NCBI RefSeq assembly: GCF_963664415.1
Contig: NZ_OY761445.1
Span: forward strand, 310,001 to 374,000
DNA length: 64,000 nt
DNA from: an uncultured Desulfobacter sp.
Lineage (GTDB): Bacteria > Desulfobacterota > Desulfobacteria > Desulfobacterales > Desulfobacteraceae
Direction: 5' to 3'
Shown: positions 17,418-25,535 of the stretch, piece after piece
How the letters are laid out: the number at the start of each line of letters is the position of its first letter
Numbering within the stretch: position 1 is the stretch's first letter
Made by a program: the position numbers and the translations under genes
Notes under the pieces: generated by a model
Databases searched by the model: none
What the model was told of the DNA's origin: nothing
What the model saw: the letters and a program-made list of their open reading frames with translations, nothing else

Positions 17418-17998
17418 GAGACATCAACATGCTGCCCCTGGATGTTCTGGAAAAATCGATGCAATACCGGCTGTTCAAATTCTGGGCCCAATGGCTGGTT
17501 CTGGTACTTATCATTGTCTTGGCCTGTTGTGCCGGTAGTTATCGCTGGATTCAGCTACAAAAAAGAAACCTGCCCCTCCCCCTTGACACTAGGCAGTCCG
17601 TTTCCCAGGAACTGGACAAAATCAATGATTTTCGCAGTCGGATAGCCGCCCTTCAGGAAAAACACCAGACGCTGGCTCGCATTGTCAAAAAACAGGTATT
17701 TTACGATACCATTGCCATATTTGCAGGCTGCCTGAACCATGAAACCTGGATCGACCAACTCTCCATCAAGCGCGATGAACAAGGATCTGACCAGTTCATT
17801 TTGACTTGTAACGGATTTTCCCTGAATCACAACACTCTGGGGTTGTTCCTGGATCAGATCGCCAAAGTTCCCCGGATCAAAGAGGTAGAGCTCAACGAAT
17901 CTGGAACCGGAAGCCCAGATACTGAATTACGGCCTGATTTTCCCCGGGCCGTGCGGTTCAGTATTTCCTGCATCATGACCCGGATGCCCCCGCAATGA
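17408..17998 (+). CDS. pilN: PilN-like inner-membrane assembly protein
   Basis: 196 residues from the ATG at 17408. The conserved N-terminal INMLP motif (the PilN segment that binds PilM) is followed by one membrane helix (about 28-45, AQWLVLVLIIVLACCAG), a coiled-coil (QELDKINDFRSRIAALQEKHQTL region) and a periplasmic domain. An in-frame extension to 17360 is less likely because it would overlap pilM and displace the INMLP motif. Equivalent to the C-terminal half of GspL. Confidence 0.78.
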   Translation: MAIRDINMLPLDVLEKSMQYRLFKFWAQWLVLVLIIVLACCAGSYRWIQLQKRNLPLPLDTRQSVSQELDKINDFRSRIAALQEKHQTLARIVKKQVFYDTIAIFAGCLNHETWIDQLSIKRDEQGSDQFILTCNGFSLNHNTLGLFLDQIAKVPRIKEVELNESGTGSPDTELRPDFPRAVRFSISCIMTRMPPQ

Positions 17999-18528
17999 AA
18001 CTGCTGCCCAGGCATATTGATCTGATGGCAGGGCTGTCAATACTTGTCATTATCGTACTTGGCGGCACATTCTGTTTCAGGATAATCATGGAAAACCGCC
18101 AGAAACAGTTTATTGCGCAGCAGTTAATAAACAAGCAGCAAACAGAGCTGAACCTGGCCCAAAACAACCTGGCCGCGGTCAAAAATGTCCTGGCTGACCA
18201 GCAGACCGCTCTAAACCTTTTGAACAAACGAATTCCTGAATCCGCCGACATCGGCCTTTTGCTGAGCACCATTCATTCATTGGTCCGGGACCGTAACGTG
18301 ACCATCACCGGCTTCAGCCATGAAAAGCCTGTAAAAATAAGACAATACTATCAGATCCAGCTCAAATTGACCCTGCAGGGCAAATTCCTGGATATCTACT
18401 ACATTATCCATAAGCTGGAGGCTTTAAACCGATTGTTTATTATTGAAACCCTGAACATGAACCATCATGAGACTCAATTGGATGGCTGCGAGGCACTGAT
18501 CAATGCCCGTATTTTTTACAATAAATAG
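17995..18528 (+). CDS. pilO: PilO/GspM-like inner-membrane protein
   Basis: 177 residues: one N-terminal membrane helix (about 12-30), a coiled-coil (about 35-75) and a ferredoxin-like periplasmic domain, the PilO/GspM plan. ATGA overlap with the pilN-like gene. It should pair with PilN to form the periplasmic ring connecting the platform to the PilP/GspC and secretin proteins. Confidence 0.75.
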   Translation: MKLLPRHIDLMAGLSILVIIVLGGTFCFRIIMENRQKQFIAQQLINKQQTELNLAQNNLAAVKNVLADQQTALNLLNKRIPESADIGLLLSTIHSLVRDRNVTITGFSHEKPVKIRQYYQIQLKLTLQGKFLDIYYIIHKLEALNRLFIIETLNMNHHETQLDGCEALINARIFYNK

Positions 18529-18565
18529 CGCATTAAATTCCATGACGATATGCCCTGTGTAATTT

Positions 18566-19096
18566 ATGTCCAAAAAAACAGAAAAAATAAAGCAGATTGC
18601 CCTGGGCGTGGTTGCTGTCGTTTTTGTCATTACCTTTTACATGACATTTTTCAAAAATAAATCCGGCCCCCAGCCGCCTCCACCCCGATCTGTACCGGCA
18701 GCCTCACCCTCATCAGTTAACAGCGATACGCTGTTGAACACTCAACCCGTTAATAAGCCCTTGCCCTTAGGAAAAGAAGCGGACATTGCCTTTCAATATC
18801 CGATCCGGGACATTTTCAAACCACAATTATCCCCATCCACTTCAAAACAACTGCCGGCAATAAAAAAAACCGCACCCAAACCTTTAAGCCAAGAAGAAAT
18901 CCAGGCTATCAGAGACAAGCTGAAGTTTAAAGGAGCCATCCTTAATGCGGGACACGCTGTTGCCATTATCGACAATGGATTTTTCCATGTCGGCGACACC
19001 ATTGGACCTTATAAAATCGTATCCATTTCGGACAGAAATGTTCGGATTGATACTTTTCGCGGAATTGTAACTTTAGAGATGATCCATCATGAATAA
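18566..19096 (+). CDS. PilP/GspC-like secretin-coupling protein
   Basis: 176 residues: membrane helix at about 10-28, a Pro/Ser-rich linker (~30-100) and a small C-terminal beta domain (FKGAILNAGHAVAIIDNGFFHVGDTIGPYKIVSISD) like the homology region of GspC/PilP that contacts the secretin N0 domain. The secretin gene begins before this gene's stop. No PDZ domain is seen, so it is nearer PilP or short GspC forms. Confidence 0.72.
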   Translation: MSKKTEKIKQIALGVVAVVFVITFYMTFFKNKSGPQPPPPRSVPAASPSSVNSDTLLNTQPVNKPLPLGKEADIAFQYPIRDIFKPQLSPSTSKQLPAIKKTAPKPLSQEEIQAIRDKLKFKGAILNAGHAVAIIDNGFFHVGDTIGPYKIVSISDRNVRIDTFRGIVTLEMIHHE

Positions 19097-20804
19097 AAAA
19101 AAATTAACCCCCGGAAGGTTTCCCCGAAAAGTGGGCTGGTTCAAAAAAATGAATCCCGGTTTTCTGCTGTGGGGCGTGGTGATTATATTTTTGACTGGAA
19201 GTGCCGGCATCGCTTTTTGTACGGATAAACAGCAAGTGGGTCTGCCTATGGACCAAGCCCGGAATGAGGGTCTAAAGGCAGACTTTCCGGCAAAAGAGAG
19301 CCTGACCCTCAAAACCTGCATCAAAGAAAAAGCAAAAATCCGTAAAGGCCCGTCCATGGCATATCCTGTCCTGTATGTCCTGTCTGCCGGTGCCCCCCTA
19401 ACGGTTCTTGACATGCAAAGCCCGTGGTTTCAAGTCCTTTTGCCCAATAGTACAAAGGGATGGATCCATAAATCCCTGGTTCTGGATGGGGACCGCCTGG
19501 AACGCTATCTTAAAATACGTATGCCCGAAAAGCCCGCACGGCCTCATAAACAACCTCGTAAACAGGGTAGTATTTCCCTGAATTTCAGAGATATGAATAT
19601 AAGGGATGCTTTTTCATCCCTGGCCATGGAATTTAAAACCAATATTGTGCTGTCATCGGATGTAAAAGGCAATATCACCCTGCATATTTTCAAGGCCACC
19701 CTGGAAGATGCCATCCAAAGCATTGCCCTGGCCGGTGGATTCACGGCTCAAAACAAAAACGGATCTTTCTACATTCTTAAAAAAGCACCGGAAACGCCGA
19801 AACGGCATATGAAAACCTTCCGGCTCAACTTTGTTGAAATCGACCAGGTCAAGGAAATCCTTAATGCCTTGACCGGCCTTGCGCCCATTGAAGTTCATAC
19901 AGCCAGCAAAACCATATTTGTGGAGGATACCCCGGAAAACATACGGCGGGTGGAAGAGGTCATCGGCTTTCTTGACAGTGTTCCCAAACAGGTCATGATT
20001 GAGGCCGAAATCCTGGAAGTCGCCTTGACCGACGACATGTCCTTTGGGGTTGACTGGCAGCATATCTGGACCGACATCAACGTGGGCACCAATGGTTTTT
20101 CCAAAGCGGTCCTGCCCGATGCCAAAGGCATATCTGCCATCCCCTCAGACGGCACCGGTGTATTTGCCAATCTGTTTGCCGCCACAGGCACCAACTCAAC
20201 CATTTCCCTGGCCATTGATGCATTAAAGGAAAAAACCACGGTCAACACGATATCCACGCCGAAAATCATCGCTATCCACGGCCGGTCAGCCCGGGTCCAG
20301 GTCGGAGGGCAGCAGGGGTACAAGGTCACCACTACCAATCTGGGCGTTCAAACAGAAACCATCGAATTTATAGACACCGGCGTTATCCTGGAGATCACCC
20401 CATACATTGACAAGGAGAACAACATCCTGCTCAACGTCGAACCCAGCATTAACACCGCACAAATCGAAGAAGGTATTCCCGTGGTCAAGTCCACAACCGT
20501 GTCGACCTCGCTCATTGCCCGTAACGGTGAAACCGTGTTCATTGGCGGACTCATAGAGAATGCGGACACAAAAATTCGCAAATCGGTCCCGGTGTTAGGG
20601 GATATTCCCCTCCTTGGCAACTTATTCGGACGAACCGTTGACACCCAGCAAAAGACCGAAACCGTGGTCATGATCACCCCCCGGATACTGGACCATAATG
20701 AGCCCTTTGAACCGGCGCCCCCACTGTCCAAATCTGGAAAAATTCTATCTAAAGATATTCACCCGGATACCGTCCCCCCATCTTCCATGACATCCCCTCA
20801 GTAA
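19089..20804 (+). CDS. gspD: Secretin (GspD/PilQ family) with N-terminal SH3 domain
   Basis: 571 residues. Hydrophobic export signal (about 24-43), then a bacterial SH3-type domain (75-132, with RKGPSMAYPVLYVL and GWIHKSLV), an STN/N0 domain (~163-225), one N1-type ring domain (~234-300) and the secretin core (~305-540) ending in the signature VPVLGDIPLLGNLFGRT. It forms the outer-membrane gate. Only one N1-type domain is present, as in short PilQ-like secretins. The SH3 domain may bind peptidoglycan; that is inference. Last canonical gene of the secretion operon. Confidence 0.9.
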   Translation: MNKKKLTPGRFPRKVGWFKKMNPGFLLWGVVIIFLTGSAGIAFCTDKQQVGLPMDQARNEGLKADFPAKESLTLKTCIKEKAKIRKGPSMAYPVLYVLSAGAPLTVLDMQSPWFQVLLPNSTKGWIHKSLVLDGDRLERYLKIRMPEKPARPHKQPRKQGSISLNFRDMNIRDAFSSLAMEFKTNIVLSSDVKGNITLHIFKATLEDAIQSIALAGGFTAQNKNGSFYILKKAPETPKRHMKTFRLNFVEIDQVKEILNALTGLAPIEVHTASKTIFVEDTPENIRRVEEVIGFLDSVPKQVMIEAEILEVALTDDMSFGVDWQHIWTDINVGTNGFSKAVLPDAKGISAIPSDGTGVFANLFAATGTNSTISLAIDALKEKTTVNTISTPKIIAIHGRSARVQVGGQQGYKVTTTNLGVQTETIEFIDTGVILEITPYIDKENNILLNVEPSINTAQIEEGIPVVKSTTVSTSLIARNGETVFIGGLIENADTKIRKSVPVLGDIPLLGNLFGRTVDTQQKTETVVMITPRILDHNEPFEPAPPLSKSGKILSKDIHPDTVPPSSMTSPQ

Positions 20805-20866
20805 ACATCATCTACATTCAAAACATAAAAACAATTGGCGGGCTTGGCCCTAACATCGGCCATAGC

Positions 20867-20937
20867 GTGGGTTGGGTTGAACGAAGTGAAACCCAACAAC
20901 CTGTCGGCATTGGCTTTCAATCCTCAACCCAACCCAC
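20867..20937. repeat. REP-like hairpin with GTGGGTTGGGTTGA arms
   Basis: Perfect 14-bp inverted arms, GTGGGTTGGGTTGA (20867-20880) and its complement (20924-20937), with an inner smaller hairpin (GGGTT...AACCC). Read as protein it gives GWVERSET-type text, a peptide often seen in over-called ORFs of unrelated genomes, which suggests a dispersed palindromic repeat rather than coding sequence. Confidence 0.6.
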
Positions 20938-22381
20938 CGAAAATTCTTATGGCCTAAAATATAACCAAAGCCCAATTGACTTTAGGGCAATAGACGGAAG
21001 CTTTTGCCCCGTTTTCAAAAATCAGGATGGATTCCTGCTGGTGAGCATTATGCTTTTAATGGTGCTCATGGCGGTGTCTGTTTTTTCCGTCAATTATTAC
21101 ACCGCCACCCAACAGCGCATGACCATGAATCACCAGGCCGCTGTCCAGGAGGATTTCAGGCGGGAGGCCGTTCTCCAGGAATCTTTGTGGCAGGTGCTGT
21201 CCAACCCCTGCTACCGAACGGATGCAACCGGGGAGACCTATACCTTTGACGGGGTTGACTTTAACCGAAAAATTTTGAATTCAAGCCTGAGCAATCACGA
21301 AGACGTGGTGTTGTTCGAGGTGATGTCCCAAGGAAGCACTAAGTCGCTTAACCGTGGATACCGGTATTTCTGTGATGCCATTACCGGAGAAGTACAGCCC
21401 CAGCCCGGTGCTACATCGGATCTCAATAAACCGGAAGGCATTGCTTTGGACGCTGATGGGAATCTGTTCATTGCCGATAAAGAGAATAACCGTATCGTGA
21501 AACGAGACAGTGACGGGAACCTGACATTATTTGCCGGTACCGAAACAGCCGGGTACAGCGGTGACGGGGGAGCGGCCACCAGTGCCATGCTCAATAAACC
21601 GGCCGGGGTATGTGTGGATCCGACCGGGAATGTATACATTGCCGATACGGAAAATCACCGGATCAGGATGGTTGATTCGTCCGGCATGATCACCACAGTG
21701 GCAGGAACCGGCACCGCAGGCTATGCGGTCAACGGTGGATATGCCGTCAATGCAGAACTGAACACGCCCAATGATCTGTTTTATCACGCCGCTTCAGCCA
21801 GCCTTTACATAGTGGATAAAGAGAATTCATGCATCCGTCAGATCAACAATTCCGGCATCATCACGACAATCGCGGGAACACCGGAGGTGGCCGGAGACTC
21901 CGGGGACGACGGGGATTCAACCCTGGCCCAACTCAACACCCCCCGGGGCATTTTTGTCACCCCGGCCGGGGTTTTGTACATTGCCGACACAGAGAATTCC
22001 AGGATTCGCAAGGTTGAGTCCGGCATCATCACCACCGTGGCCGGAAGCAGTCAAAGCGGGTTTAAAGGAGATGATGGTGATGCCACATCTGCACGGCTTG
22101 ACACCCCCTGGAATATTGCCTTGGACACCAGCGGCAATCTATATATTGCAGATACTGGAAATCACCGGATCAGGCGGGTCTGCGCCTCCGACGGTATTAT
22201 CCAAACCATCGCCGGCACAAGCTCGGGCTTTACCGATAATGTTGAGGCGGTTGAAGCTCAATTTAATACCCCCAGTGCCATTGCCCTGCCCTCAATTATG
22301 GAGGGAAAAACATTTTTTGTCAGTGACAAAGAGAACAGCACCATTCGAATCATTTCTTTTGAAATTGATAATAGGTTTTAG
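20867..22381 (+). CDS. Pseudopilin-like stalk fused to a six-bladed NHL beta-propeller
   Basis: Up to 504 residues. A pilin-type segment, DGFLLVSIMLLMVLMAVSVF (beginning near nucleotide 21024), resembles the N-terminal helix of GspK/PilX-like proteins. It is followed by a pseudopilin-like stem (~60-180) and six NHL repeats (about 21420-22370), each with a LNxPxxI...LYIADxxNxRIR pattern, predicting a six-bladed propeller. Its position directly after the secretin suggests a surface or pseudopilus-tip component, perhaps replacing GspK. The 5' end is uncertain: the only in-frame start before the pilin motif is the GTG at 20867, which lies in a palindromic repeat. The downstream terminator at 22421 marks the operon end. 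Confidence 0.7.
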   Translation: MGWVERSETQQPVGIGFQSSTQPTENSYGLKYNQSPIDFRAIDGSFCPVFKNQDGFLLVSIMLLMVLMAVSVFSVNYYTATQQRMTMNHQAAVQEDFRREAVLQESLWQVLSNPCYRTDATGETYTFDGVDFNRKILNSSLSNHEDVVLFEVMSQGSTKSLNRGYRYFCDAITGEVQPQPGATSDLNKPEGIALDADGNLFIADKENNRIVKRDSDGNLTLFAGTETAGYSGDGGAATSAMLNKPAGVCVDPTGNVYIADTENHRIRMVDSSGMITTVAGTGTAGYAVNGGYAVNAELNTPNDLFYHAASASLYIVDKENSCIRQINNSGIITTIAGTPEVAGDSGDDGDSTLAQLNTPRGIFVTPAGVLYIADTENSRIRKVESGIITTVAGSSQSGFKGDDGDATSARLDTPWNIALDTSGNLYIADTGNHRIRRVCASDGIIQTIAGTSSGFTDNVEAVEAQFNTPSAIALPSIMEGKTFFVSDKENSTIRIISFEIDNRF

Positions 22382-22420
22382 GTCTATGGTTCGATAGAGG
22401 GTTACCTCATAGTCTGCATA

Positions 22421-22457
22421 AAAAGCCGTTCGGATATGTTATCCGAACGGCTTTTTT
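22421..22457 (+). terminator. Rho-independent terminator of the secretion operon
   Basis: AAAAGCCGTTCGGATA (22421-22436) pairs perfectly with 22440-22455 around a 3-base loop and runs into T residues. Almost identical in sequence to the terminator at 5924-5957. Confidence 0.9.
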
Positions 22458-22491
22458 GGTTTTCAGGTTTAAACAATCCATGTGTCACCTT

Positions 22492-22520
22492 GTAACGTTA
22501 TATTTTTTATGTAACGTTAC
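22492..22520 (+). promoter_or_regulatory. Tandem GTAACGTTAC operator-like palindromes
   Basis: GTAACGTTA(T) at 22492-22501 and the perfect palindrome GTAACGTTAC at 22511-22520, one start 19 bp after the other (about two helical turns), lie 200 bp upstream of the flavoprotein gene. This is the arrangement expected of a dimeric repressor or activator binding two sites. The rest of the 339-bp gap 22382-22720 holds the terminator at 22421 and AT-rich sequence, with no gene seen. Confidence 0.45.
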
Positions 22521-22720
22521 TTCTAATTAATGCTTTAATTCTTTTTCCTGTTTAAAATATCTCTTTAACGCTTGATTTCAAATAGATAACAAAGTTTTTT
22601 TGTGCTGCCTAAAAACATCCCACACTCTGGCACAGACTGTGAATAGACTGTTCTTCAGTGATTTGAACGCTGTATTGCGTAGCTAAACGAGAATTATAAT
22701 ATTCAAGGGAGTTTTAAGTA

Positions 22721-24415
22721 GTGAGAAGAAAAGTACTGATTATCGGTGGCGTTGCATGCGGTCCTAAAGCCGCTTCCCGGATTAAACGACTCGACCCGGA
22801 CACTGAAGTAACCATTCTTGAAAAAGGCGAACTGCTCTCCTATGCAGGATGTGGATTGCCATATTATATTTCCGGACAGGTTCAAAATGGCGATGATTTG
22901 ATGACTACCCCGGCAGGTGTTGTCAGGGATCCTAATTTTTTTAAAATGGTTAAAGATATTCAGGTCAAAAATCATACCCTGGCCGAATCCATTGACCGTG
23001 AAAACAAAATTGTTCAAGCCGTTGATCTTACAACCGGAAATAAAATTGACTATGAATATGACGCCCTTGTCCTTTCCGTAGGAAGCCAGTTCAAAAAACC
23101 GCCGTTTCCCGGCATTGATCTGGCAGGGGTGCATTTTCTTCAAACAGTGGAAGATGCAAAAGGCATCAGAGATGAGAACGGCCCCCTGGAAGGGAAAAAT
23201 GCCGTGGTGATTGGTGCCGGGCTCATCGGCCTTGAGGCCACGGAATCTTTGAAGGCCCAGGGGATGAACATTACCATGGTCGAAATGGCAGACCAGGCCA
23301 TGGGAAATATGTTTGATCATGAAATGGTGTATCACCTTCATAATGAACTTAAGAAAAACGGGGTTGAACTCAAAACCTTGGAAACGGTCCGGGAAATTAA
23401 AGGAAATGACCAATCGACAGTTCAATCCGTTGTCACAGACAAGGGAGAATACCCTGCAGATTTGGTCCTGGTTGCTGTGGGTGTAAATCCCAATACCCAG
23501 CTTGCAAAAGAGGCCGGCCTTGATATTGGTGAGACCGGCGCTATCCGGGTGGACAGTTCCATGCGAACCTCAGATCCCAATATATATGCCGGTGGGGACT
23601 GTGTTGAAAACGTCTCCATTATCACAGGAAAACCCATGTTTGCACCCATGGGGTCTACTGCCAACAAACACGGCAGAATCATCGGCGATAATATTTGTGG
23701 CATATCTTCTGAATTCAAGGGGATTTGTGGTACGGCCATCTGCCGGGTTTTCGGCATCAATGTCTCCCGAACAGGCCTGACTGAAAAACAGGCTAAAGAT
23801 ATGGGCTATGACTGCGTTACCGTATTAAGCCCAGCCCCTGATAAGCCCCACTTTCTTGACGAGGCCAAACTGATTATTGTTAAACTGGTGGTGGACAAAG
23901 CAACCCATAAACTTTTAGGTGCCCAGATCGTGGGCCCCGGCGATGTGGCAAAACGTATGGAAGTGGTTGTGGCCAATATTGCGTCCGGATCCAAAGTAAC
24001 CGACATTGCCCAGTATGATCTGGCCTATGCACCACCCTTTTCCCCTGCCATGGACAATATCATTACAGCGGCAAATATTGCTGAAAACAAACTGTATAAT
24101 ATCGGCAGTTCATTGACACCTGTGGAGGTCCAGGCCAAAATAGAAAACGGCGATGATTTCATATTCCTTGATGTGCGTTCACCCAAGGAGTTCGAGCAGA
24201 TGCGCATTGAAGATACCAGGATTAAACTGCTCCCCTTGGGTCAGTTGAGAAACTGCTTGATGGATTTGCCAATGGATAAGGAGATTATCGCGTTTTGCAA
24301 AATCTCTTTACGCGGCTATGAAGCCGAACGTATTCTGACCGGCGCAGGATACAAAAACGTAAAATATATGGACGGCGGTGTGGTGTGCTGGCCATATAAA
24401 AAATTTGTTGCATAA
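22721..24415 (+). CDS. CoA-disulfide reductase-like flavoprotein with C-terminal rhodanese domain
   Basis: 564 residues. FAD-binding LIIGGVACGPKAASRI at the N-terminus, the single redox Cys44 in YAGCGLPYYISG (typical of CoA-disulfide reductase/NADH oxidase/persulfide reductase enzymes), an NAD site VVIGAGLIGLEA, then the dimerisation domain. The C-terminal rhodanese domain (~460-560) keeps a candidate active-site Cys526 in AFCKISLRG. Such fusions (CoADR-RHD) reduce polysulfide or CoA-persulfide in sulfur-metabolising bacteria, which suits a sulfate reducer. GTG start at 22721 behind AAGGGAG. Possibly controlled through the palindromes at 22492. Confidence 0.9.
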   Translation: MRRKVLIIGGVACGPKAASRIKRLDPDTEVTILEKGELLSYAGCGLPYYISGQVQNGDDLMTTPAGVVRDPNFFKMVKDIQVKNHTLAESIDRENKIVQAVDLTTGNKIDYEYDALVLSVGSQFKKPPFPGIDLAGVHFLQTVEDAKGIRDENGPLEGKNAVVIGAGLIGLEATESLKAQGMNITMVEMADQAMGNMFDHEMVYHLHNELKKNGVELKTLETVREIKGNDQSTVQSVVTDKGEYPADLVLVAVGVNPNTQLAKEAGLDIGETGAIRVDSSMRTSDPNIYAGGDCVENVSIITGKPMFAPMGSTANKHGRIIGDNICGISSEFKGICGTAICRVFGINVSRTGLTEKQAKDMGYDCVTVLSPAPDKPHFLDEAKLIIVKLVVDKATHKLLGAQIVGPGDVAKRMEVVVANIASGSKVTDIAQYDLAYAPPFSPAMDNIITAANIAENKLYNIGSSLTPVEVQAKIENGDDFIFLDVRSPKEFEQMRIEDTRIKLLPLGQLRNCLMDLPMDKEIIAFCKISLRGYEAERILTGAGYKNVKYMDGGVVCWPYKKFVA

Positions 24416-24425
24416 AGTGATTGGG

Positions 24426-25535
24426 CTAAAGCAGGCTGTTGTCTAATTTGCAACGGTCTGCGGCGGCCCTGTCCAGCATATGGGCAAGCGCTTTGGGTTT
24501 TCCGGGGAAAAATCCAAAGGTTTTCATCCACACCTCTTCATCTTCCATGCAAAAATAGACGGCAACATCGGGGGCAATCTGCTTGAAGACAGCGGCAAGG
24601 CGCTGGTACATGGCGATGCGTAACGGTTTGAAATAGCGCATCTTATTGTCGAGCCCTGTGATAAATTCACCATATGGAATGGTTGACTTGGGAAACCGGG
24701 CTTCAATGATGGATTTTAGATGGGGCATGAATCTGAATGTCCCAATTGAAATCCAAACAACATCTTTGGGACTGACATGGTCAAAGATGGCTTCAATCAC
24801 CTTTTCATAAGCATTTTCACACCCGGGATAGAGAAAAATGGGATCAAAATGAAACGCCACCCGAAATCCCTTGGACACAGCTTTGGCTGCGGCCTTAAGC
24901 CTAGCGGCAAGAGAGGCCGTACCCCGCTCTTGGGAAGCGATCATCTCAGGAGTATTTACGGACCAGGACAAAATGGTCTTTTGGTTGTGCTCTAAGTCTA
25001 AAAGTGAGTCTATATTGACGGTTTTTGTTTTCAGTTCAAGGACTGCCCTATCCTGGGCTGCAAATTTTTCAACCAAAAATTTGGGCATCAAGCTGACCGG
25101 TTCCCAGATCAGGGAGTCCGTGTACTCGCCGGTCCCGATGCGCAAAATAGTGTCCCCGCAAAAAACCGGGTCCAATGCAGCAGCGTACTGGTCAAAGCCT
25201 GCAAAATATTGAAGCACAGGGGGATGAAAATAGGCCTGCAAAATGCAGTAGGAACAGTCCATGGTGCAAAACGTACCGCAATGAAAAATAGTGTAATCAC
25301 AGCAGGTGTAGTGGCTGGTTCCCGGGCACTGGCGAATCAGGGCGCCCTTATTTGTGGTGATATAAAGCACCTTTTTGGCAAAACCCACAGGATCATCCGC
25401 CTGATTAATCAGGTCGTACACAGGTTTTGAGTCCGCAACAGGCTCCGGTGCTGTTTTAACTTTTGAAATCAGGTACTCAATTTCCGGTGTCCGATCCAGA
25501 TCCTTGTCGATGAATACCCGGGTTGGACGAATCAT
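24426..25535 (-). CDS. Spore photoproduct lyase-like radical SAM protein
   Basis: 369 residues. Radical SAM cluster motif CxxxCxxC is C90-TMD-C94-SY-C97, followed by the RIGTGEYTDSL segment (132-142) characteristic of spore photoproduct lyase (SplB) relatives. SplB repairs 5-thyminyl-dihydrothymine in Bacillus spores; this genome type is not expected to sporulate, so the substrate is unknown, possibly another DNA lesion. Its start overlaps the stop of the ParB-like gene (ATGA), and purC lies upstream on the same strand: a purC-parB-like-spl operon. Confidence 0.82.
   Translation of the reverse strand: MIRPTRVFIDKDLDRTPEIEYLISKVKTAPEPVADSKPVYDLINQADDPVGFAKKVLYITTNKGALIRQCPGTSHYTCCDYTIFHCGTFCTMDCSYCILQAYFHPPVLQYFAGFDQYAAALDPVFCGDTILRIGTGEYTDSLIWEPVSLMPKFLVEKFAAQDRAVLELKTKTVNIDSLLDLEHNQKTILSWSVNTPEMIASQERGTASLAARLKAAAKAVSKGFRVAFHFDPIFLYPGCENAYEKVIEAIFDHVSPKDVVWISIGTFRFMPHLKSIIEARFPKSTIPYGEFITGLDNKMRYFKPLRIAMYQRLAAVFKQIAPDVAVYFCMEDEEVWMKTFGFFPGKPKALAHMLDRAAADRCKLDNSLL

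Noticed and set aside
20867..20937. Possible CRISPR or rho-independent terminator at the GTGGGTTGGGTTGA hairpin
   Set aside because: Only one unit with no spacers, and no T run after the stem; better explained as a dispersed palindromic repeat.
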